Shown: positions 20,793 to 31,493 of the stretch, piece after piece | Layout of the letters: each line of letters begins with the position of its first letter | Position numbering within the stretch: position 1 is the first letter of the stretch | NCBI RefSeq assembly: GCF_007954275.1 | Contig: NZ_VOLT01000003.1 | Coordinates: forward strand, 520,669 to 584,668 | DNA: 64,000 bases | Reading direction: 5' to 3' | From: Colwellia demingiae | GTDB lineage: Bacteria > Pseudomonadota > Gammaproteobacteria > Enterobacterales > Alteromonadaceae | Translations under genes and position numbers: made by a program | Notes under the pieces: generated by a model | The model's database searches: none | What the model was told of the DNA's origin: nothing | What the model saw: only the letters and a program-made list of their open reading frames with translations

Positions 20793-22130
20793 CTAACCTT
20801 CCTTTTCGATTGTGGTTAGGCAATCACGAAGAATAACACCGTAATCTGTTTTGCCTGGGCAAACAAATGTACACAGTGCTAAATCTTCTTCGTCTAGCTC
20901 TAAGGCACCTAGTTGTTGCGCACCGTCGGTATCACCAGAACAAATATCGCGTAAAAACAAGGTAGGTAAAATATCTAATGGCATAACACGTTCAAAGTTA
21001 CCAATTGGAACCATGGCACGTGAGCTACCGTTAGTCGTAGTAGTCATATTAAATAACTTACTCGGGAAGAAGTGCGACATATAAGCACGAGTTACTGAGA
21101 ACTTATTAGGACCTGGGTACATGTAACCAATCAATTCTTTTTCACGACCTTCAAGAATTAATGATACTTGTACGCTATAACGACCTAAATAACCGTGAAC
21201 AGCGCTGGCTGTTGCACCCATTAATAATGAGCCAGAAACAACACGTAATTCACCTTCAGCGGTTTCGCCTGCTGATAATTCAGCAGTGCTAGCACCTAAA
21301 ACCGTACGTACTAAACGTGGGTTTGTGGCGGCAGGACCGGCGAGTGAAATAACACGAGTATTATCGATTTCACCTGTAGTGAATAATTTAGCGATCGCAA
21401 TAACATCTTGGTAACCAACATGCCAAACAAATCTTTCAGCGCTTACTGATTTTAAGAAGTGAATATGCGTACCTACAAGTCCTGCAGGATGCTTACCAGC
21501 AAATTCAGTTACTGTTGCATTGCTATCTACCGGGATATTTGCCCCTGGCGCTTTGCTAACAAATACTTCACCACTAGTTAAACGAGATAAAATGGTTAAA
21601 CCATTTTTAAACGCTTCACTTTGCTCATTAATAATGATTTCTGGATTCGCCGCCAATGGATTAGTATCCATCGCACTAACAAAAATCGCAGCAGGTTCAC
21701 TATCAATAGCGGGTACTTTGCTAAATGGACGCGTTCTTAATGCTGTCCATAAACCTGAATCGACTAGGTTCTTAACAACGTTTTCACGTGCTAGAGAAGC
21801 AAATTCAGTTGCTGGATAAACGGTAAACGTTTCTTGATCGTAGCCATCGACATCGATAACAACTGATTGTAAAACACGTTTTTCACCGCGGTTAATTTCT
21901 TTTACAACACCGGCAGCTTGAGCTGTGAATTTAACGCCAGGATTTTTTTTATCTTCAAAAATCACCTGACCTTTTTTTACGCGATCACCCACTTTAACAA
22001 ACATGGTTGGACGCATACCCACAAACTCTTCACCGAGTGTTGCAACGGTTTTGATGGACGGACCATCATGGATTACCTGCTGAGGAGCGCCTTTTACAGG
22101 AACATCCAAGCCTTTTTTTATTGTAATCAT
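20793..22130 (-). CDS. nqrA: Na+-translocating NADH:quinone reductase subunit A
   Basis: Peripheral cytoplasmic subunit associated with the quinone site. Start chosen at [20 protein letters not shown]; four codons precede it in frame. [13 protein letters not shown], the [13 protein letters not shown] region and the C-terminal [12 protein letters not shown] are family features; 445 aa, normal. First gene of nqrABCDEF(-apbE-nqrM). The operon promoter should lie in the 660-bp spacer upstream. Confidence 0.97.
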   Translation of the reverse strand: MITIKKGLDVPVKGAPQQVIHDGPSIKTVATLGEEFVGMRPTMFVKVGDRVKKGQVIFEDKKNPGVKFTAQAAGVVKEINRGEKRVLQSVVIDVDGYDQETFTVYPATEFASLARENVVKNLVDSGLWTALRTRPFSKVPAIDSEPAAIFVSAMDTNPLAANPEIIINEQSEAFKNGLTILSRLTSGEVFVSKAPGANIPVDSNATVTEFAGKHPAGLVGTHIHFLKSVSAERFVWHVGYQDVIAIAKLFTTGEIDNTRVISLAGPAATNPRLVRTVLGASTAELSAGETAEGELRVVSGSLLMGATASAVHGYLGRYSVQVSLILEGREKELIGYMYPGPNKFSVTRAYMSHFFPSKLFNMTTTTNGSSRAMVPIGNFERVMPLDILPTLFLRDICSGDTDGAQQLGALELDEEDLALCTFVCPGKTDYGVILRDCLTTIEKEG

Positions 22131-22709
22131 AAACACTTGCACTACTTTTGATGGGAGTATAAAAATCAGTTCATTAGCTTATCTAATGAATATCACGGCA
22201 TAAAAAGCCTAAATATCAATTAGATAAAAATTAAGTCACCAATTTCAGTGTATTTCAGTGAAGAATTAATTTCAGCGTTGCCACTAAAGAAAAAAACCCA
22301 CTGGCTCTAAGTTAAAATTTTCTGGCGCGATATTACCACAAAAAGACCTTTTTATTCTACGGGCATTTTAAATTTTTCATTACTATTTACGTCAACAAAT
22401 GTCTATTTTGCGAAGCTATAGCTGATAATTTCGTTTTGTAAATAAGACCTTGGTGGAGCAAAGGGGGCATTAGTTGAACATCACACCTGATTTCTCAATA
22501 CCTTGATTATTATTTTTAAGTCGGCTAATGCTGAAGTTCGTGTAATAGAAATGATTCATAAATAAATCCATCACGGAATCCTAATAAAAATATATCGATA
22601 TTGATTAGTTATGTTAATAAATATGAGCTTATTACACATATTATCAGTTAACTAAAATATACAAAGGTTCATTATCTTTAAAAAATTTTCAATCTGAATT
22701 TTAGACATT
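22131..22709. other. Spacer upstream of nqrA
   Basis: About 580 bases with no credible ORF or RNA gene. It must hold the nqr promoter; candidate AT-rich -10 elements are too numerous to choose one by eye. No repeat family recognised. Confidence 0.4.
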
Positions 22710-22739
22710 AAAAAAGCAGCTTATAATTGCTGCTTTTTT
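22710..22739 (-). terminator. Intrinsic terminator of rpoS
   Basis: Stem A-run plus GCAGC / GCTGC plus T-run (11 complementary bases, 8-nt loop), about 65 bp after the rpoS stop. It works on either strand but lies well upstream of nqrA. Confidence 0.88.
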
Positions 22740-22802
22740 ATATCTATTGATGCAAATAACTACACGTTATTCATCGCAAGGTAATTATCACTCTATTGTC
22801 AT

Positions 22803-23693
22803 TTAAGCTTGAAAAATGGCCTCGATTGACAAGTTTTGTTGGGATAAAATATCACGTAAACGCTTTAATGCTTCAACTTGAATTTGACGAACACGTTCGC
22901 GTGTTAAACCAATTTCACGGCCTACATTTTCTAGCGTAGATGCTTCATATCCAAGTAAACCAAAACGCCTTGCCAACACTTCTCTTTGCTTGGTATTAAG
23001 CTCATTTAACCAATGAATAATATTATTGCTCATATCTTCTGACTGTAAATCACTTTCAGGTCCGGTACTTTTCTCATCAGCAATAACATCTAATAACGCT
23101 TTATCTGAATCTCCTGCAAAAGGGGTATCTACAGAGGCAATTCGCTCGTTTAATCGCAACATTTTATTGACATCGGCGACTGGTCTATCAAGGTGTTGTG
23201 CAATATCTTCTGCAGTAGGCTCGTGATCGAGTTTTTGAATTAATTCACGAGAAGCACGTAAATAAATATTAAGTTCTTTAACAACATGAATGGGTAATCG
23301 AATAGTACGGGTTTGGTTCATTATTGCCCGTTCAATGGTTTGGCGTATCCACCAAGTAGCATAAGTTGAAAAGCGAAAGCCTCGCTCAGGGTCAAATTTT
23401 TCTACGGCTCTAATTAAACCTAAGTTTCCTTCTTCAATTAAATCGAGTAAAGGTAAGCCGCGATTATTATAACGTCTAGCTATTTTCACAACTAAACGTA
23501 GATTACTCTCAATCATCCGTTTTCTTGATGGTTCGTCGCCTTTAAGGGCTAGACGTGAGAAGTAAACTTCCTCTTCAGCGGTTAATAACGGTGAGAAACC
23601 TATTTCACTCAAATAAATCTGTGTAGCGTCTAGGTTTGACGGTGCATCTTCCTTCGATTCAATCGTTTTTTTTTGTTCTTTTAATTTGACCAT
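22803..23693 (-). CDS. rpoS: RNA polymerase sigma factor RpoS
   Basis: Stationary-phase/general stress sigma factor. Region 1.2 [20 protein letters not shown], region 2 [18 protein letters not shown]...[29 protein letters not shown], region 3, and region 4 helix-turn-helix [20 protein letters not shown] are complete. 296 aa is slightly shorter than the 330 of E. coli because the N-terminal tail is short. Downstream of nlpD, whose coding region usually carries an rpoS promoter. The start [15 protein letters not shown] is the only reasonable one. Confidence 0.96.
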   Translation of the reverse strand: MVKLKEQKKTIESKEDAPSNLDATQIYLSEIGFSPLLTAEEEVYFSRLALKGDEPSRKRMIESNLRLVVKIARRYNNRGLPLLDLIEEGNLGLIRAVEKFDPERGFRFSTYATWWIRQTIERAIMNQTRTIRLPIHVVKELNIYLRASRELIQKLDHEPTAEDIAQHLDRPVADVNKMLRLNERIASVDTPFAGDSDKALLDVIADEKSTGPESDLQSEDMSNNIIHWLNELNTKQREVLARRFGLLGYEASTLENVGREIGLTRERVRQIQVEALKRLRDILSQQNLSIEAIFQA

Positions 23694-23797
23694 GCTATTT
23701 CTCCCAAATTTGCAAAGCTTAATTTTAATTTTAAATATTCACGACAACTCCGATTTTTTATTATTTATTCTATGGTTTATTATTTACTTTTATAATT

Positions 23798-24649
23798 TTA
23801 TTTTTTTGGTAAATATTTTAAAGGATTTACTGATTTACCTCGAAAGCGTATCTCAAAATGAAGCATTACTTTGTTGGCATCAGTGTCACCCATGGTGGCA
23901 ATAACATCACCGATATTTATGATCTGCTGTTCTTTAACAAGAATACGATCATTATGGGCATAAGCACTTAAGTAGTCATCGTTATGTTTTATAATAATGA
24001 GTTTACCGTAGCCCCTTAGAGCATTACCTGCGTATACCACCTTACCTGTCGTAGAAGCTTTAATCTTAGTTCCGCGACGGCCTGTAATATCAATCCCTTT
24101 ATTACCCTGCGCACTATTTGAAAAATACTCTACAACTTTGCCCTTAACCGGCCATTGCCATCGACTAATTTTTTGTGAAAACTTTTCCGATGCTAAAGTG
24201 CTGTTTTGGTATGATTTTCGAGTGCTTACATTTTCACCATACGCCTGCTTTTTAGTAGATGCAAGTGTATTTTTTGCGCTGTTTTTCTTATTAGCTGTAG
24301 AGCTTTTAGTCGAATTTTTATGTGATACCTTGTGTTTACTTACTTCCGCTGTTTTTTTAACCTTAGGTTCAACTAAAAATATTTTTTGTCCTGGATATAT
24401 TCGATACGGCGAGGAGATTTTATTTAACCGAGCAATTTTTCTAACGTCTGAATTCGCCCGCCAAGCAATTGAATAGAGAGTTTCTCCTTTTTTAACAAGA
24501 TATTGCGACGTCCTAATAGAATCTTTATTACGCTCTCCTATCACAATATTTGACACTGGAGCGGGGGTATTGCGGCTACTACATGAGAAAAGAGTGATTG
24601 CAAAAATAACGTAAGTAAATAAGTATTTAGCTAGTCGAAAAAAACTCAT
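23798..24649 (-). CDS. nlpD: LysM/LytM-domain lipoprotein NlpD
   Basis: Envelope lipoprotein that activates the amidase AmiC for septal peptidoglycan splitting. I start at MSFFRLAKYLFTYVIFAITL, a lipoprotein signal with lipobox LFSC. A LysM domain (YLVKKGETLYSIAWRANSDV...ISSPYRIYPGQKIFL) is followed by a Lys/Ser/Thr-rich linker and a C-terminal M23/LytM domain. The domain is degenerate: the first metal His is replaced (NKGIDITG) while MLHFEIR keeps one His, as in E. coli NlpD, so it should be an activator, not an enzyme. The frame extends upstream to 24712. Confidence 0.92.
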   Translation of the reverse strand: MSFFRLAKYLFTYVIFAITLFSCSSRNTPAPVSNIVIGERNKDSIRTSQYLVKKGETLYSIAWRANSDVRKIARLNKISSPYRIYPGQKIFLVEPKVKKTAEVSKHKVSHKNSTKSSTANKKNSAKNTLASTKKQAYGENVSTRKSYQNSTLASEKFSQKISRWQWPVKGKVVEYFSNSAQGNKGIDITGRRGTKIKASTTGKVVYAGNALRGYGKLIIIKHNDDYLSAYAHNDRILVKEQQIINIGDVIATMGDTDANKVMLHFEIRFRGKSVNPLKYLPKK

Positions 24650-24734
24650 AGGAAATCCACTACAGGAAATCCCACTGCATTTTTCATACAACAAAAACCA
24701 ATACTTATGCACGTAAATTGAATATCAATTCACC

Positions 24735-25313
24735 TTAACGTAAAGCGAAATAGCCAACAACGATGGCACCAACAATTCCCCAACCTAAAACATCAACCCA
24801 TTGCCTTATCTTTTGTTCCATAGCACTACCGCCCCACTTAATTAGGCCCGCCACAAGGAAAAAACGTAAACCTCGTCCTATAGCAGAAGCAATAAAGAAT
24901 GGTAGGAAAGCCATATGCAAAAATCCCGCACTGACCGTAAACAATTTATAAGGGATAGGCGAAAATCCAGCAATAAACACCACCCACACACCCCACTCAT
25001 TAAACCAACCAATAGCTGTATCAAATCGATCTTGATAACCAAAATTAGAAATAAGTGGCTGAATCCAAGGTTCAAACATTAGGTAGCCAAGCCAATATCC
25101 AACTGCTCCTCCTAGAATTGAAGCAATGGTGGTTATCCCAGCAAAATACCACGCCTTGTGTGGTTTTGCTAAAACCATAGGTGCAAGTAAAACATCAGGC
25201 GGGATAGGGAAAAATATGGACTCGGCAAAGGTAAGTGCTACTAAGAAACGCGGGGCAAACTGATGTTCTGCCCAGCGTAAAGTCCACTGGTAAAGACTTG
25301 AAAAAACTTTCAC
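24735..25313 (-). CDS. yqaA: YqaA family (SNARE-associated/DedA-like) membrane protein
   Basis: A 192-aa inner-membrane protein with about four to five helices. It begins MKVFSSLYQWTLRWAEHQFAPRFL, with FAESIFFPIPPDVLLAPMVL and the GWFNEWGVWVVFIAGFSPIPYKLFTVSAG motif containing the DedA-type F-x-x-x-R/K...G-x-x-P pattern. Relatives are lipid or undecaprenyl-phosphate transporters; the YqaA branch itself is uncharacterised. It overlaps pcm by one base, in the usual pcm-yqaA-nlpD-rpoS order. Confidence 0.88.
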   Translation of the reverse strand: MKVFSSLYQWTLRWAEHQFAPRFLVALTFAESIFFPIPPDVLLAPMVLAKPHKAWYFAGITTIASILGGAVGYWLGYLMFEPWIQPLISNFGYQDRFDTAIGWFNEWGVWVVFIAGFSPIPYKLFTVSAGFLHMAFLPFFIASAIGRGLRFFLVAGLIKWGGSAMEQKIRQWVDVLGWGIVGAIVVGYFALR

Positions 25314-25966
25314 TACAATAAATCTCCGGGTACTAAAGGTACAAAACGCACAGCTTCAACTTGCTGTTCGTTGAAAACATCACCTTCACGAGTGATGATT
25401 TTTAAAATTTGAGTTTGTTCTCCAACGGGGATAACTAAACGCCCACCGTCAGCTAACTGTTCTAATAATGCGGGTGGTACACTCGAAGGAGCCGCAGTAA
25501 CTATAATGGCGTCAAAGGGCCCTTTGCTTCGCCAACCCTGCCAACCGTCACCATGTTTCATTGCTACATTGTGTAAATCCATAGCACGTAAGCAGCGTTG
25601 TGCTTGCCACTGTAACGCTTTAATTCGCTCAACCGAAAAAACTTTATCTGTTAGCTGAGCTAAAATAGCGGTCTGATAACCAGAGCCAGTGCCTATTTCT
25701 AATATATTTTGTGGTCGGCCATCTGCTAAGAGCAACTCAGACATCTTGGCAACAATATAAGGCTGTGAAATAGTCTGCCCTTGCCCAATGGGTAAGGCAG
25801 TATTGTCATAAGCTTTATGAGCCAAAATTTCAGGCACAAATATGTGCCTAGGAGAATGAGCGATAGCCTGTAAAACAGCAGGATTACTAATACCTTCACT
25901 TTGTAGTTTTTGCGCTAGTAGCTCTCCACTGCGCTTTGATTTTCCGCCTATGCGACTAGACATCAT
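25313..25966 (-). CDS. pcm: Protein-L-isoaspartate O-methyltransferase
   Basis: SAM-dependent enzyme repairing isoaspartyl residues in aged proteins. Motifs: [10 protein letters not shown], the substrate loop [16 protein letters not shown], and the SAM site [16 protein letters not shown], followed by DAIIVTAAP. 217 aa, slightly longer than the 208 of E. coli because of the N-terminal [13 protein letters not shown]. Downstream of surE by 15 bp and overlapping yqaA by one base. Confidence 0.96.
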   Translation of the reverse strand: MMSSRIGGKSKRSGELLAQKLQSEGISNPAVLQAIAHSPRHIFVPEILAHKAYDNTALPIGQGQTISQPYIVAKMSELLLADGRPQNILEIGTGSGYQTAILAQLTDKVFSVERIKALQWQAQRCLRAMDLHNVAMKHGDGWQGWRSKGPFDAIIVTAAPSSVPPALLEQLADGGRLVIPVGEQTQILKIITREGDVFNEQQVEAVRFVPLVPGDLL

Positions 25967-25981
25967 AAGAATACATCCGAT

Positions 25982-26737
25982 TTAATCTGATAAGTTAAGC
26001 TCTGTAAGCCAACTTTTAATATTTTCTATACTACGATGAGCAGTCATATCAACGGTTAGTGGTGTTACTGACGCATAGCCATTAGCAATCGCATGGAAGT
26101 CGGTTCCTTCTCCCCCATCGAGTTCTTGCCCTAACACGCCATACCAATAAATATCACGCTGCCATGGGTCTTGCATTTTTTGCATACGTTCAGCTTGGTG
26201 ACGGTGGCCTAAGCGCGTTACTTTTATCCCTTTTAGTTCAGCTAAGGGAATATCAGGGACATTAATATTTAAAATTTGATCTGCTGGTAATGGATGAGTA
26301 CGTAAACGTTTGATTATTTTTGCAGTGACAATTGCTGCCGTTTGATAATGTTGCTCATTTTTTCCCGCCAAAGATACTGCAATAGCAGGCATGCCCATGT
26401 GGCGCCCTTCAGTTGCCGCCGCGACAGTGCCTGAATAGAGAGTATCATCGCCTAAATTAGCGCCTTTATTTATACCTGCAACCACTAAATCACAATCAGT
26501 AAAGAGCTGACTACTGCCTAGGTGCACTGAATCTGTTGGTGTACCGTTAACCGAGATAAAGCCATTATCCAAGGGCTCTGCCCGTAAAGGGTTGAGTAAT
26601 GTTAAAGAGTTACTGGCACCACTGCAATTTCGATCTGGGGCGACTACGTTTACCGAGAAATGTTTAACGAGTTCATCAAATAGCACTTTAATACCTAATG
26701 CGTGCACGCCGTCATCATTGCTTAGTAATATTTTCAT
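25982..26737 (-). CDS. surE: 5'/3'-nucleotidase SurE
   Basis: Metal-dependent nucleoside monophosphatase/exopolyphosphatase. Start chosen at [16 protein letters not shown], which places the metal-binding NDDG at the N-terminus as in all SurE; the frame begins nine codons earlier (26764). [26 protein letters not shown] and [24 protein letters not shown] are all conserved. 251 aa. Follows truD directly. Confidence 0.96.
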   Translation of the reverse strand: MKILLSNDDGVHALGIKVLFDELVKHFSVNVVAPDRNCSGASNSLTLLNPLRAEPLDNGFISVNGTPTDSVHLGSSQLFTDCDLVVAGINKGANLGDDTLYSGTVAAATEGRHMGMPAIAVSLAGKNEQHYQTAAIVTAKIIKRLRTHPLPADQILNINVPDIPLAELKGIKVTRLGHRHQAERMQKMQDPWQRDIYWYGVLGQELDGGEGTDFHAIANGYASVTPLTVDMTAHRSIENIKSWLTELNLSD

Positions 26738-26767
26738 TTTACTCGTTAAGCTTCGTTCATCCATAAT

Positions 26768-27856
26768 TTATGCCGAATCCTGCTGATTTGGGTTAGCAAT
26801 ATTTTCTCTTTTATCAATACGCGTTGTCATATCTTGGTAGTTCAATAACTCACGTAAAACCGTAGTGGCATAACATCCAGAAGGTAAAAAGAAACTAATT
26901 TTTACTGCATTGTTACCTTCTTCCGCTGATAATAATTCAATATCGGTATCGCTAACCGTCAAGCGAATGCGACGGCGCTCTTGTTTTAGACCAAAACGTG
27001 GTAACCCTTCACAAAACTCCTGATTTTTTGTCGCAACTTCTTGTTCTAATGCCAGTGGTGCATTGCTAGTCATCAGTTCACCAGCGCCCCACATAGGTGC
27101 GGTTATATCAACATCTTTATCAGTAAAGCGTTGTTCAATAGCGCTATCGACTTCATCAAGATGAAATACTGATTGTGTACCCGCTAGCATTAACACATCG
27201 CCAACAGCTACTTTATCGAAACATTGCTGTTGAATGCGTTCATTAAGCACAGCATTAAAAATATGCGATCGAGCTGCCGATAGATACATACCACGCTTTT
27301 TCTTATCTTTTATTTTCTGCCCTGCGAATAAAGATAAAGCACGGTCTATATTGCCACCGCCGATACCAAAACGCTGCTCACCAAAATAATTAGGGACACC
27401 CTGATCAACAATTTGTTGCCAGCGCTTAGTAAATGCTTTGATAGCGGTCACTTCACGTAAAATCAGCTCAAACCTATTACCCGTTAATGCGCCTGTGCGT
27501 AATTTCTTATTGTGTCGCTTATAAGAAAGGATCTCTACGCCTTCAATATTTAAGTCATCTAAATTGTATTCTTGCTTACCTGGAACGTGTACACCGAACC
27601 ACTGTTCGGTTATCGCAAAACGATCCTTTAAGCCAGCATAAGAAACAAGCTGTTCTTTTACTTCAAAATACTTAGCGAGTTCTCGGGCGACAAATAAGGT
27701 ATTAGCACCTGTTTTTCGAATATGAACAAATAAATGCTCCCCTTCACCACAGGGTAAAAAGGGTATTTCTTCAAAAACTTGAAAGTCACTTATTTGACTA
27801 CGTAATAAACCACTCGATTCTGGTTTACCATGTAAGTAGGCTTGTTCAATTAACAT
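26768..27856 (-). CDS. truD: tRNA pseudouridine(13) synthase TruD
   Basis: Makes pseudouridine 13 in tRNA(Glu). The catalytic Asp lies in SYAGLKDRFAITEQWFGV, and VPNYFGEQRFGIGGGNIDRAL is the TruD signature. 362 aa, slightly longer than E. coli TruD (349) at the C-terminus. Lies between ispF and surE in the conserved block; the next gene starts 30 bases beyond the stop. Confidence 0.96.
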   Translation of the reverse strand: MLIEQAYLHGKPESSGLLRSQISDFQVFEEIPFLPCGEGEHLFVHIRKTGANTLFVARELAKYFEVKEQLVSYAGLKDRFAITEQWFGVHVPGKQEYNLDDLNIEGVEILSYKRHNKKLRTGALTGNRFELILREVTAIKAFTKRWQQIVDQGVPNYFGEQRFGIGGGNIDRALSLFAGQKIKDKKKRGMYLSAARSHIFNAVLNERIQQQCFDKVAVGDVLMLAGTQSVFHLDEVDSAIEQRFTDKDVDITAPMWGAGELMTSNAPLALEQEVATKNQEFCEGLPRFGLKQERRRIRLTVSDTDIELLSAEEGNNAVKISFFLPSGCYATTVLRELLNYQDMTTRIDKRENIANPNQQDSA

Positions 27857-27912
27857 GTTATCTATCTTCTTATAATTCTGTATGTGTTAGCGATAAAAGG
27901 CGATAAACCCAA

Positions 27913-28425
27913 CTAAATATTTTGTATTTCTTCGATAAGTGGTAAAGGGTGATCAATCGCTATTAATAAAACGACAGCATGTACTGAGATACCTTCTTTT
28001 CGTCCGGTATACCCTAGTTCCTCTGTCGTGGTGGCTTTAACATTAACTTGCTCAATCGTTGCTTTTAAGTCTTCACTTAAACACGTTCGCATCGCTACCA
28101 AGTGAGGTGCCATTTTGGGTGCTTGAGCTACAATAGTAATATCAGCATTACCTAGTTGAAAGCCCTTGTTTGTCATTAACGAAACCACATGACGTAGTAG
28201 TATTCTGCTAGAGATGTTTTCATACTGCCCATCGGTATCAGGAAAGTGGTTGCCAATATCCGCTAAGCATAACGCCCCTAAAATAGCATCACAAAGCGCA
28301 TGAATTGCAACGTCGCCATCGGAATGTGCGATAAACCCCTGGTCAAATGGTATTTCCACCCCACCGAGTACTAAAGGCCCTTCGCCACCAAATTTATGTA
28401 CATCAAAACCATGACCTATACGCAT
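27913..28425 (-). CDS. ispF: 2-C-methyl-D-erythritol 2,4-cyclodiphosphate synthase
   Basis: Fifth step of the MEP isoprenoid pathway. Metal ligands appear in [11 protein letters not shown] (Asp8, His10) and in [24 protein letters not shown]; a C-terminal [22 protein letters not shown] completes the fold. 170 aa, about 11 longer than usual because of the tail [12 protein letters not shown]. Separated from ispD by about 60 bp containing a short palindromic repeat. Confidence 0.96.
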   Translation of the reverse strand: MRIGHGFDVHKFGGEGPLVLGGVEIPFDQGFIAHSDGDVAIHALCDAILGALCLADIGNHFPDTDGQYENISSRILLRHVVSLMTNKGFQLGNADITIVAQAPKMAPHLVAMRTCLSEDLKATIEQVNVKATTTEELGYTGRKEGISVHAVVLLIAIDHPLPLIEEIQNI

Positions 28426-28447
28426 TTTGTTGTCCTTTTATCTAGTT

Positions 28448-28496
28448 ATACCAATCAAATTAACTAAGTGATCTATTTAAATAGTCTAATTGGTAT
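28448..28496. repeat. Short ATACCAAT-type palindromic repeat between ispD and ispF
   Basis: Inverted arms ATACCAAT and ATTGGTAT enclose a 33-bp AT-rich centre. The right arm overlaps the last codons and stop of ispD. Similar TACCAAT-ended palindromes are frequent in Alteromonadales intergenic DNA; family membership is from memory. Confidence 0.5.
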
Positions 28497-29217
28497 TATT
28501 CGTTTGCTTATTTAAATAAAATTCAGCTAGTGCTAAATCATTAGGGTGAGTTATTTTTATATTTTCACTACTTGCTGAAACTAACAAACTGGGTAAGTTC
28601 GCATATTCAATAGCTGACGCTTCATCTGTTATTTTCAAACTATTTTCCAGCGCTTTCTCTATGGCAAGCGTTAACTCATCTGTCTTATACATCTGTGGTG
28701 TCAAGGCATGCCATAATTGTTCTCGTTCAACAGTACGCTCGATAATACTGCTATCACCTTCAGCATTCTCTTTAGAGGGTATGCCACGTTTCATGGTATC
28801 TCTAACAGGTGTGGCTAATATACCGCCGTAATCATTGCTTAAACATTGAGTAATTAACTTATCGATATCTTCATGGCTAACACAAGGGCGCGCCGCATCA
28901 TGTACTAATACCCAAGGGTATTTATCCCTATCGACAGCTTTTAAGCCATTGAGTACTGAATCAACTCGTTCACTACCCCCGTTTACACGAATGATGTCTT
29001 TATGATGTGCTAATTGAGATTCCGCAAAGTATTGGTCATCGGTCCCTAAAGCAACAATAACTTGGCTAATTAAAGGGTGATTTAACAATCTCATCACTGT
29101 ATGCGACAAAATTGTTTCATTATTGATGCGAAGGTATTGTTTTGGACAATTTGCCTGCATACGTTTACCCACACCTGCAGCGGGAACAATAGCAATAAAC
29201 TTTAGTGCTGACGCCAT
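28486..29217 (-). CDS. ispD: 2-C-methyl-D-erythritol 4-phosphate cytidylyltransferase
   Basis: Third step of the MEP pathway: CTP plus methylerythritol phosphate gives CDP-ME. The nucleotide-binding loop is VPAAGVGKRMQANCPKQYL; HTVMRLL, VLVHDAARPCV and TPVRDTMKRG are family motifs. 243 aa. Second gene of the ftsB-ispD-ispF-truD-surE-pcm block. The stop codon lies inside a small palindromic repeat. Confidence 0.96.
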   Translation of the reverse strand: MASALKFIAIVPAAGVGKRMQANCPKQYLRINNETILSHTVMRLLNHPLISQVIVALGTDDQYFAESQLAHHKDIIRVNGGSERVDSVLNGLKAVDRDKYPWVLVHDAARPCVSHEDIDKLITQCLSNDYGGILATPVRDTMKRGIPSKENAEGDSSIIERTVEREQLWHALTPQMYKTDELTLAIEKALENSLKITDEASAIEYANLPSLLVSASSENIKITHPNDLALAEFYLNKQTNNTN

Positions 29218-29240
29218 TAAGAAGCTACCTTGCTATTCAT

Positions 29241-29540
29241 CTAATTATTTACGTTACGAGTGTTATTTTCTTTGGGGATAAGTCGAAAGAATGTTTCATT
29301 TTCTTTTATCATACCTAACTCATTTCGAGCACGTTCTTCAATCGCTTCAAGTCCTAATTTTAAATCATCAGTGTCAGCAAAAAGTAATTTATTGCGTTGT
29401 TGTAATTTTTCATTGGCGCTCTGCTGGCGAACAACATTTTCTTTCAGGACAAGATAATCAGGCACACTATTTTTACCAAACCAAAGTCGGTATTGAAGTA
29501 ATACTAATAATATCAGCAAAATAGCTGTGAATACGCGCAT
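29241..29540 (-). CDS. ftsB: Cell division protein FtsB
   Basis: Bitopic inner-membrane divisome protein forming the FtsQLB complex. A short cytoplasmic start, one transmembrane helix ([19 protein letters not shown], the YxLWFG segment is typical), a coiled coil ([25 protein letters not shown]) and the [23 protein letters not shown] motif. 99 aa, normal. First gene of the block, 23 bp before ispD. Confidence 0.95.
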   Translation of the reverse strand: MRVFTAILLILLVLLQYRLWFGKNSVPDYLVLKENVVRQQSANEKLQQRNKLLFADTDDLKLGLEAIEERARNELGMIKENETFFRLIPKENNTRNVNN

Positions 29541-29609
29541 GACAACCTAAATAAAGTGTATAGAAAAATACGAGATTATTACCGTTATTATACCTATCTA
29601 CGGGCAGAG

Positions 29610-30260
29610 TTAAATAGCTAACGGTTTTTTGAAGTTTTTCCAATTAATAGAGCAAGATAGTAACAATTCTCTCAACGTTGGAATAATAGGAAGTTGTTTA
29701 TTATTGCCTTGCCAGCAATGCCCAGAACAAGCTGAAGTCATTATTTTTTTATTGGGTTTAAGCAGGCGCTTATTTGCCTCCTGATCTTTATTCATTAATT
29801 GATCAGCGGCTAATGAAAACCAACCCCCAACATTTGTTCGTATTCTCTGCTTATCAAGATCGATCCGATCAATGCAATCAATTATAATATGATCAGCTAA
29901 CAACACAGGTACAGCAAGTCCGACGTAAATATCTTTTTGCAAGTACCAGTTAATTGTATTCGCACACTCTTGCTCAGTTTCTTGTCCAGTTAAAGGCATT
30001 TGTTTACCTTGTTTAGCTGACCAACTGGCATTTTGAGTATCTAGCAGCAGTGGCGAGTGCCCTTGTGCGATAACCGTTACCATAGCATGAGCCGTACGAG
30101 TTATATAATAAGACAAACTTTCTAAGCGTGCTTGTACCGACTGCGCACTTGAAAAATCGCCCTTGGCAATAATACTAATTTCTCGCTGATAAAGGCCGTT
30201 GCAAAGCTCTGCAAAATCCCCTGTCTCAGTGTGTAGTTGCCAAAGGCTAGATTGCGACAT
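29610..30260 (-). CDS. Conserved-looking hypothetical protein, 216 aa
   Basis: I do not recognise this protein. It has no signal peptide or membrane helix. The N-terminal half is rich in short hydrophobic strands (AMVTVIAQGHSPLLL, VGLAVPVLLADHIIIDCIDRI). The C-terminal part is basic, with a notable cysteine/histidine cluster SACSGHCWQGN around residue 177 that could bind metal. It lies between ftsB and the FabH-like gene on the same strand, 42 bp below the latter, so it may belong with it. Coding is supported by a full-length open frame and reasonable codon use. Confidence 0.65.
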   Translation of the reverse strand: MSQSSLWQLHTETGDFAELCNGLYQREISIIAKGDFSSAQSVQARLESLSYYITRTAHAMVTVIAQGHSPLLLDTQNASWSAKQGKQMPLTGQETEQECANTINWYLQKDIYVGLAVPVLLADHIIIDCIDRIDLDKQRIRTNVGGWFSLAADQLMNKDQEANKRLLKPNKKIMTSACSGHCWQGNNKQLPIIPTLRELLLSCSINWKNFKKPLAI

Positions 30261-30302
30261 AATTCCTACCCTATATAAATTCTACTTTACATAAGTTTTA
30301 CT

Positions 30303-31421
30303 TTAGACATATTCCAACAATAAACAGCATGCTGAGTATCCCGCACCAAAAGAGCACAATACACTCTTATCTCCAGTGGATAGGTCTTGCTTATTCTTGT
30401 GTAAAGCAATAATACAGCCTGCTGAACTAGTGTTTGCATACTCATCTAATATAATGGGAGCTTCACTACTGCTTGGTTCTCTTCCAAGTACTTTTTTACC
30501 GATAAAGTTATTCATATTAATATTTGCTTGATGTAAATATAATCGCTTAATATCATCAGCACCTAGACCCATTTTTGCCATTTCACTGGTAATTAAAGTA
30601 GATACCATAGGCAAAACTTCTTTAAACACTTTTCGTCCTTGCTGGATAAAGAACTTATCATCATGATCCACATTTTCTGGACTACAATTATTCATATAAC
30701 CAATATTACTACGAATATTATTAGAAAAGCTGGTCATTGGTTTTTCACTGATGATTTTAAAAACATGCTAAGCATTAGCTGTACTTTCATCTTCGATGAT
30801 AGAAGCCGTTGCTACATCGCCAAAAATAAAATGACTATCCCTATCTCGGTAATTAATTTGTGGCGATAATATTTCAGGGTTAATTACCAACACTGTTTTT
30901 GCTGTGCCGCTACGAATGGCATTTGCCGCATTGATAATACCAAAAGTGGCCGCCGAACAAGCGACCAACATATCGAATCCCCAACCGCCACAGCCAAGGG
31001 CATTTTGGATTTCAATCGCCATGGCCGGGTACGAACGCTGGGTGTAAGCACAAGCAACAATAATAAGGTCAATATCAGCTGGTGTTTTATTGGCAGCTAA
31101 CATTGCTTCCTTAGCTGCTGCAACACCTATCTCTGCCTGCATAGATAGTTGGTCATTATCACGTTCAGTATAACGTGGCGACATAATGTCGACATTTAAA
31201 ATGCTCTCCTTCTCCATGACATAACGGCTTTTTATGCCCGAAGCTTTTTCGATAAAACTACTGTCTGAAGGAGATAACGCGACTATCTTACCTTCTTCAA
31301 TCTCCTGACTATGAGTAAGATTAAATTTTTCTACGTATTGGTTAAAACAGTGTACTAATTCATCATTTGAGATGCTCTGGGTTGGCGTGTACAACCCAGT
31401 TCCACTAATCACTACAGCCAT
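30303..31421 (-). pseudogene. FabH-like 3-oxoacyl-ACP synthase III interrupted by an in-frame TAG
   Basis: A beta-ketoacyl-ACP synthase III family (thiolase fold) gene of about 372 codons with a TAG at 30768-30770. The two halves are in the same frame: MAVVISGTGLYTPTQSISND to ESTANA, stop, then HVFKIISEKPMTSFSNNIRSN to LLLEYV. The catalytic Cys (VACSAATFG) is before the stop; the catalytic His (YLHQANINM) and Asn (YANTSSAG) are after it, so neither half alone can be active. Homologues usually carry a sense codon here; CAG to TAG is the simplest change. Start taken at 31421, with AGAGA upstream. Either a recent pseudogene, a read-through gene or a sequencing error. Confidence 0.85.
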
Positions 31422-31493
31422 AATAGGTCTCTTAAAATAAAGGGTAAATGTCATTGTATTTATGTGACAACGACGTACTCAAAGCAAGTATAC

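Noticed and set aside
24138..24476. 112-aa plus-strand ORF opposite nlpD
   Set aside because: Antisense to a clear LysM/LytM gene, low-complexity translation, no ribosome site.
30303..30737. A stand-alone 144-aa FabH-like gene with its own start
   Set aside because: It lacks the catalytic Cys, and the ATG is simply the next Met in the interrupted frame; no ribosome site supports it.
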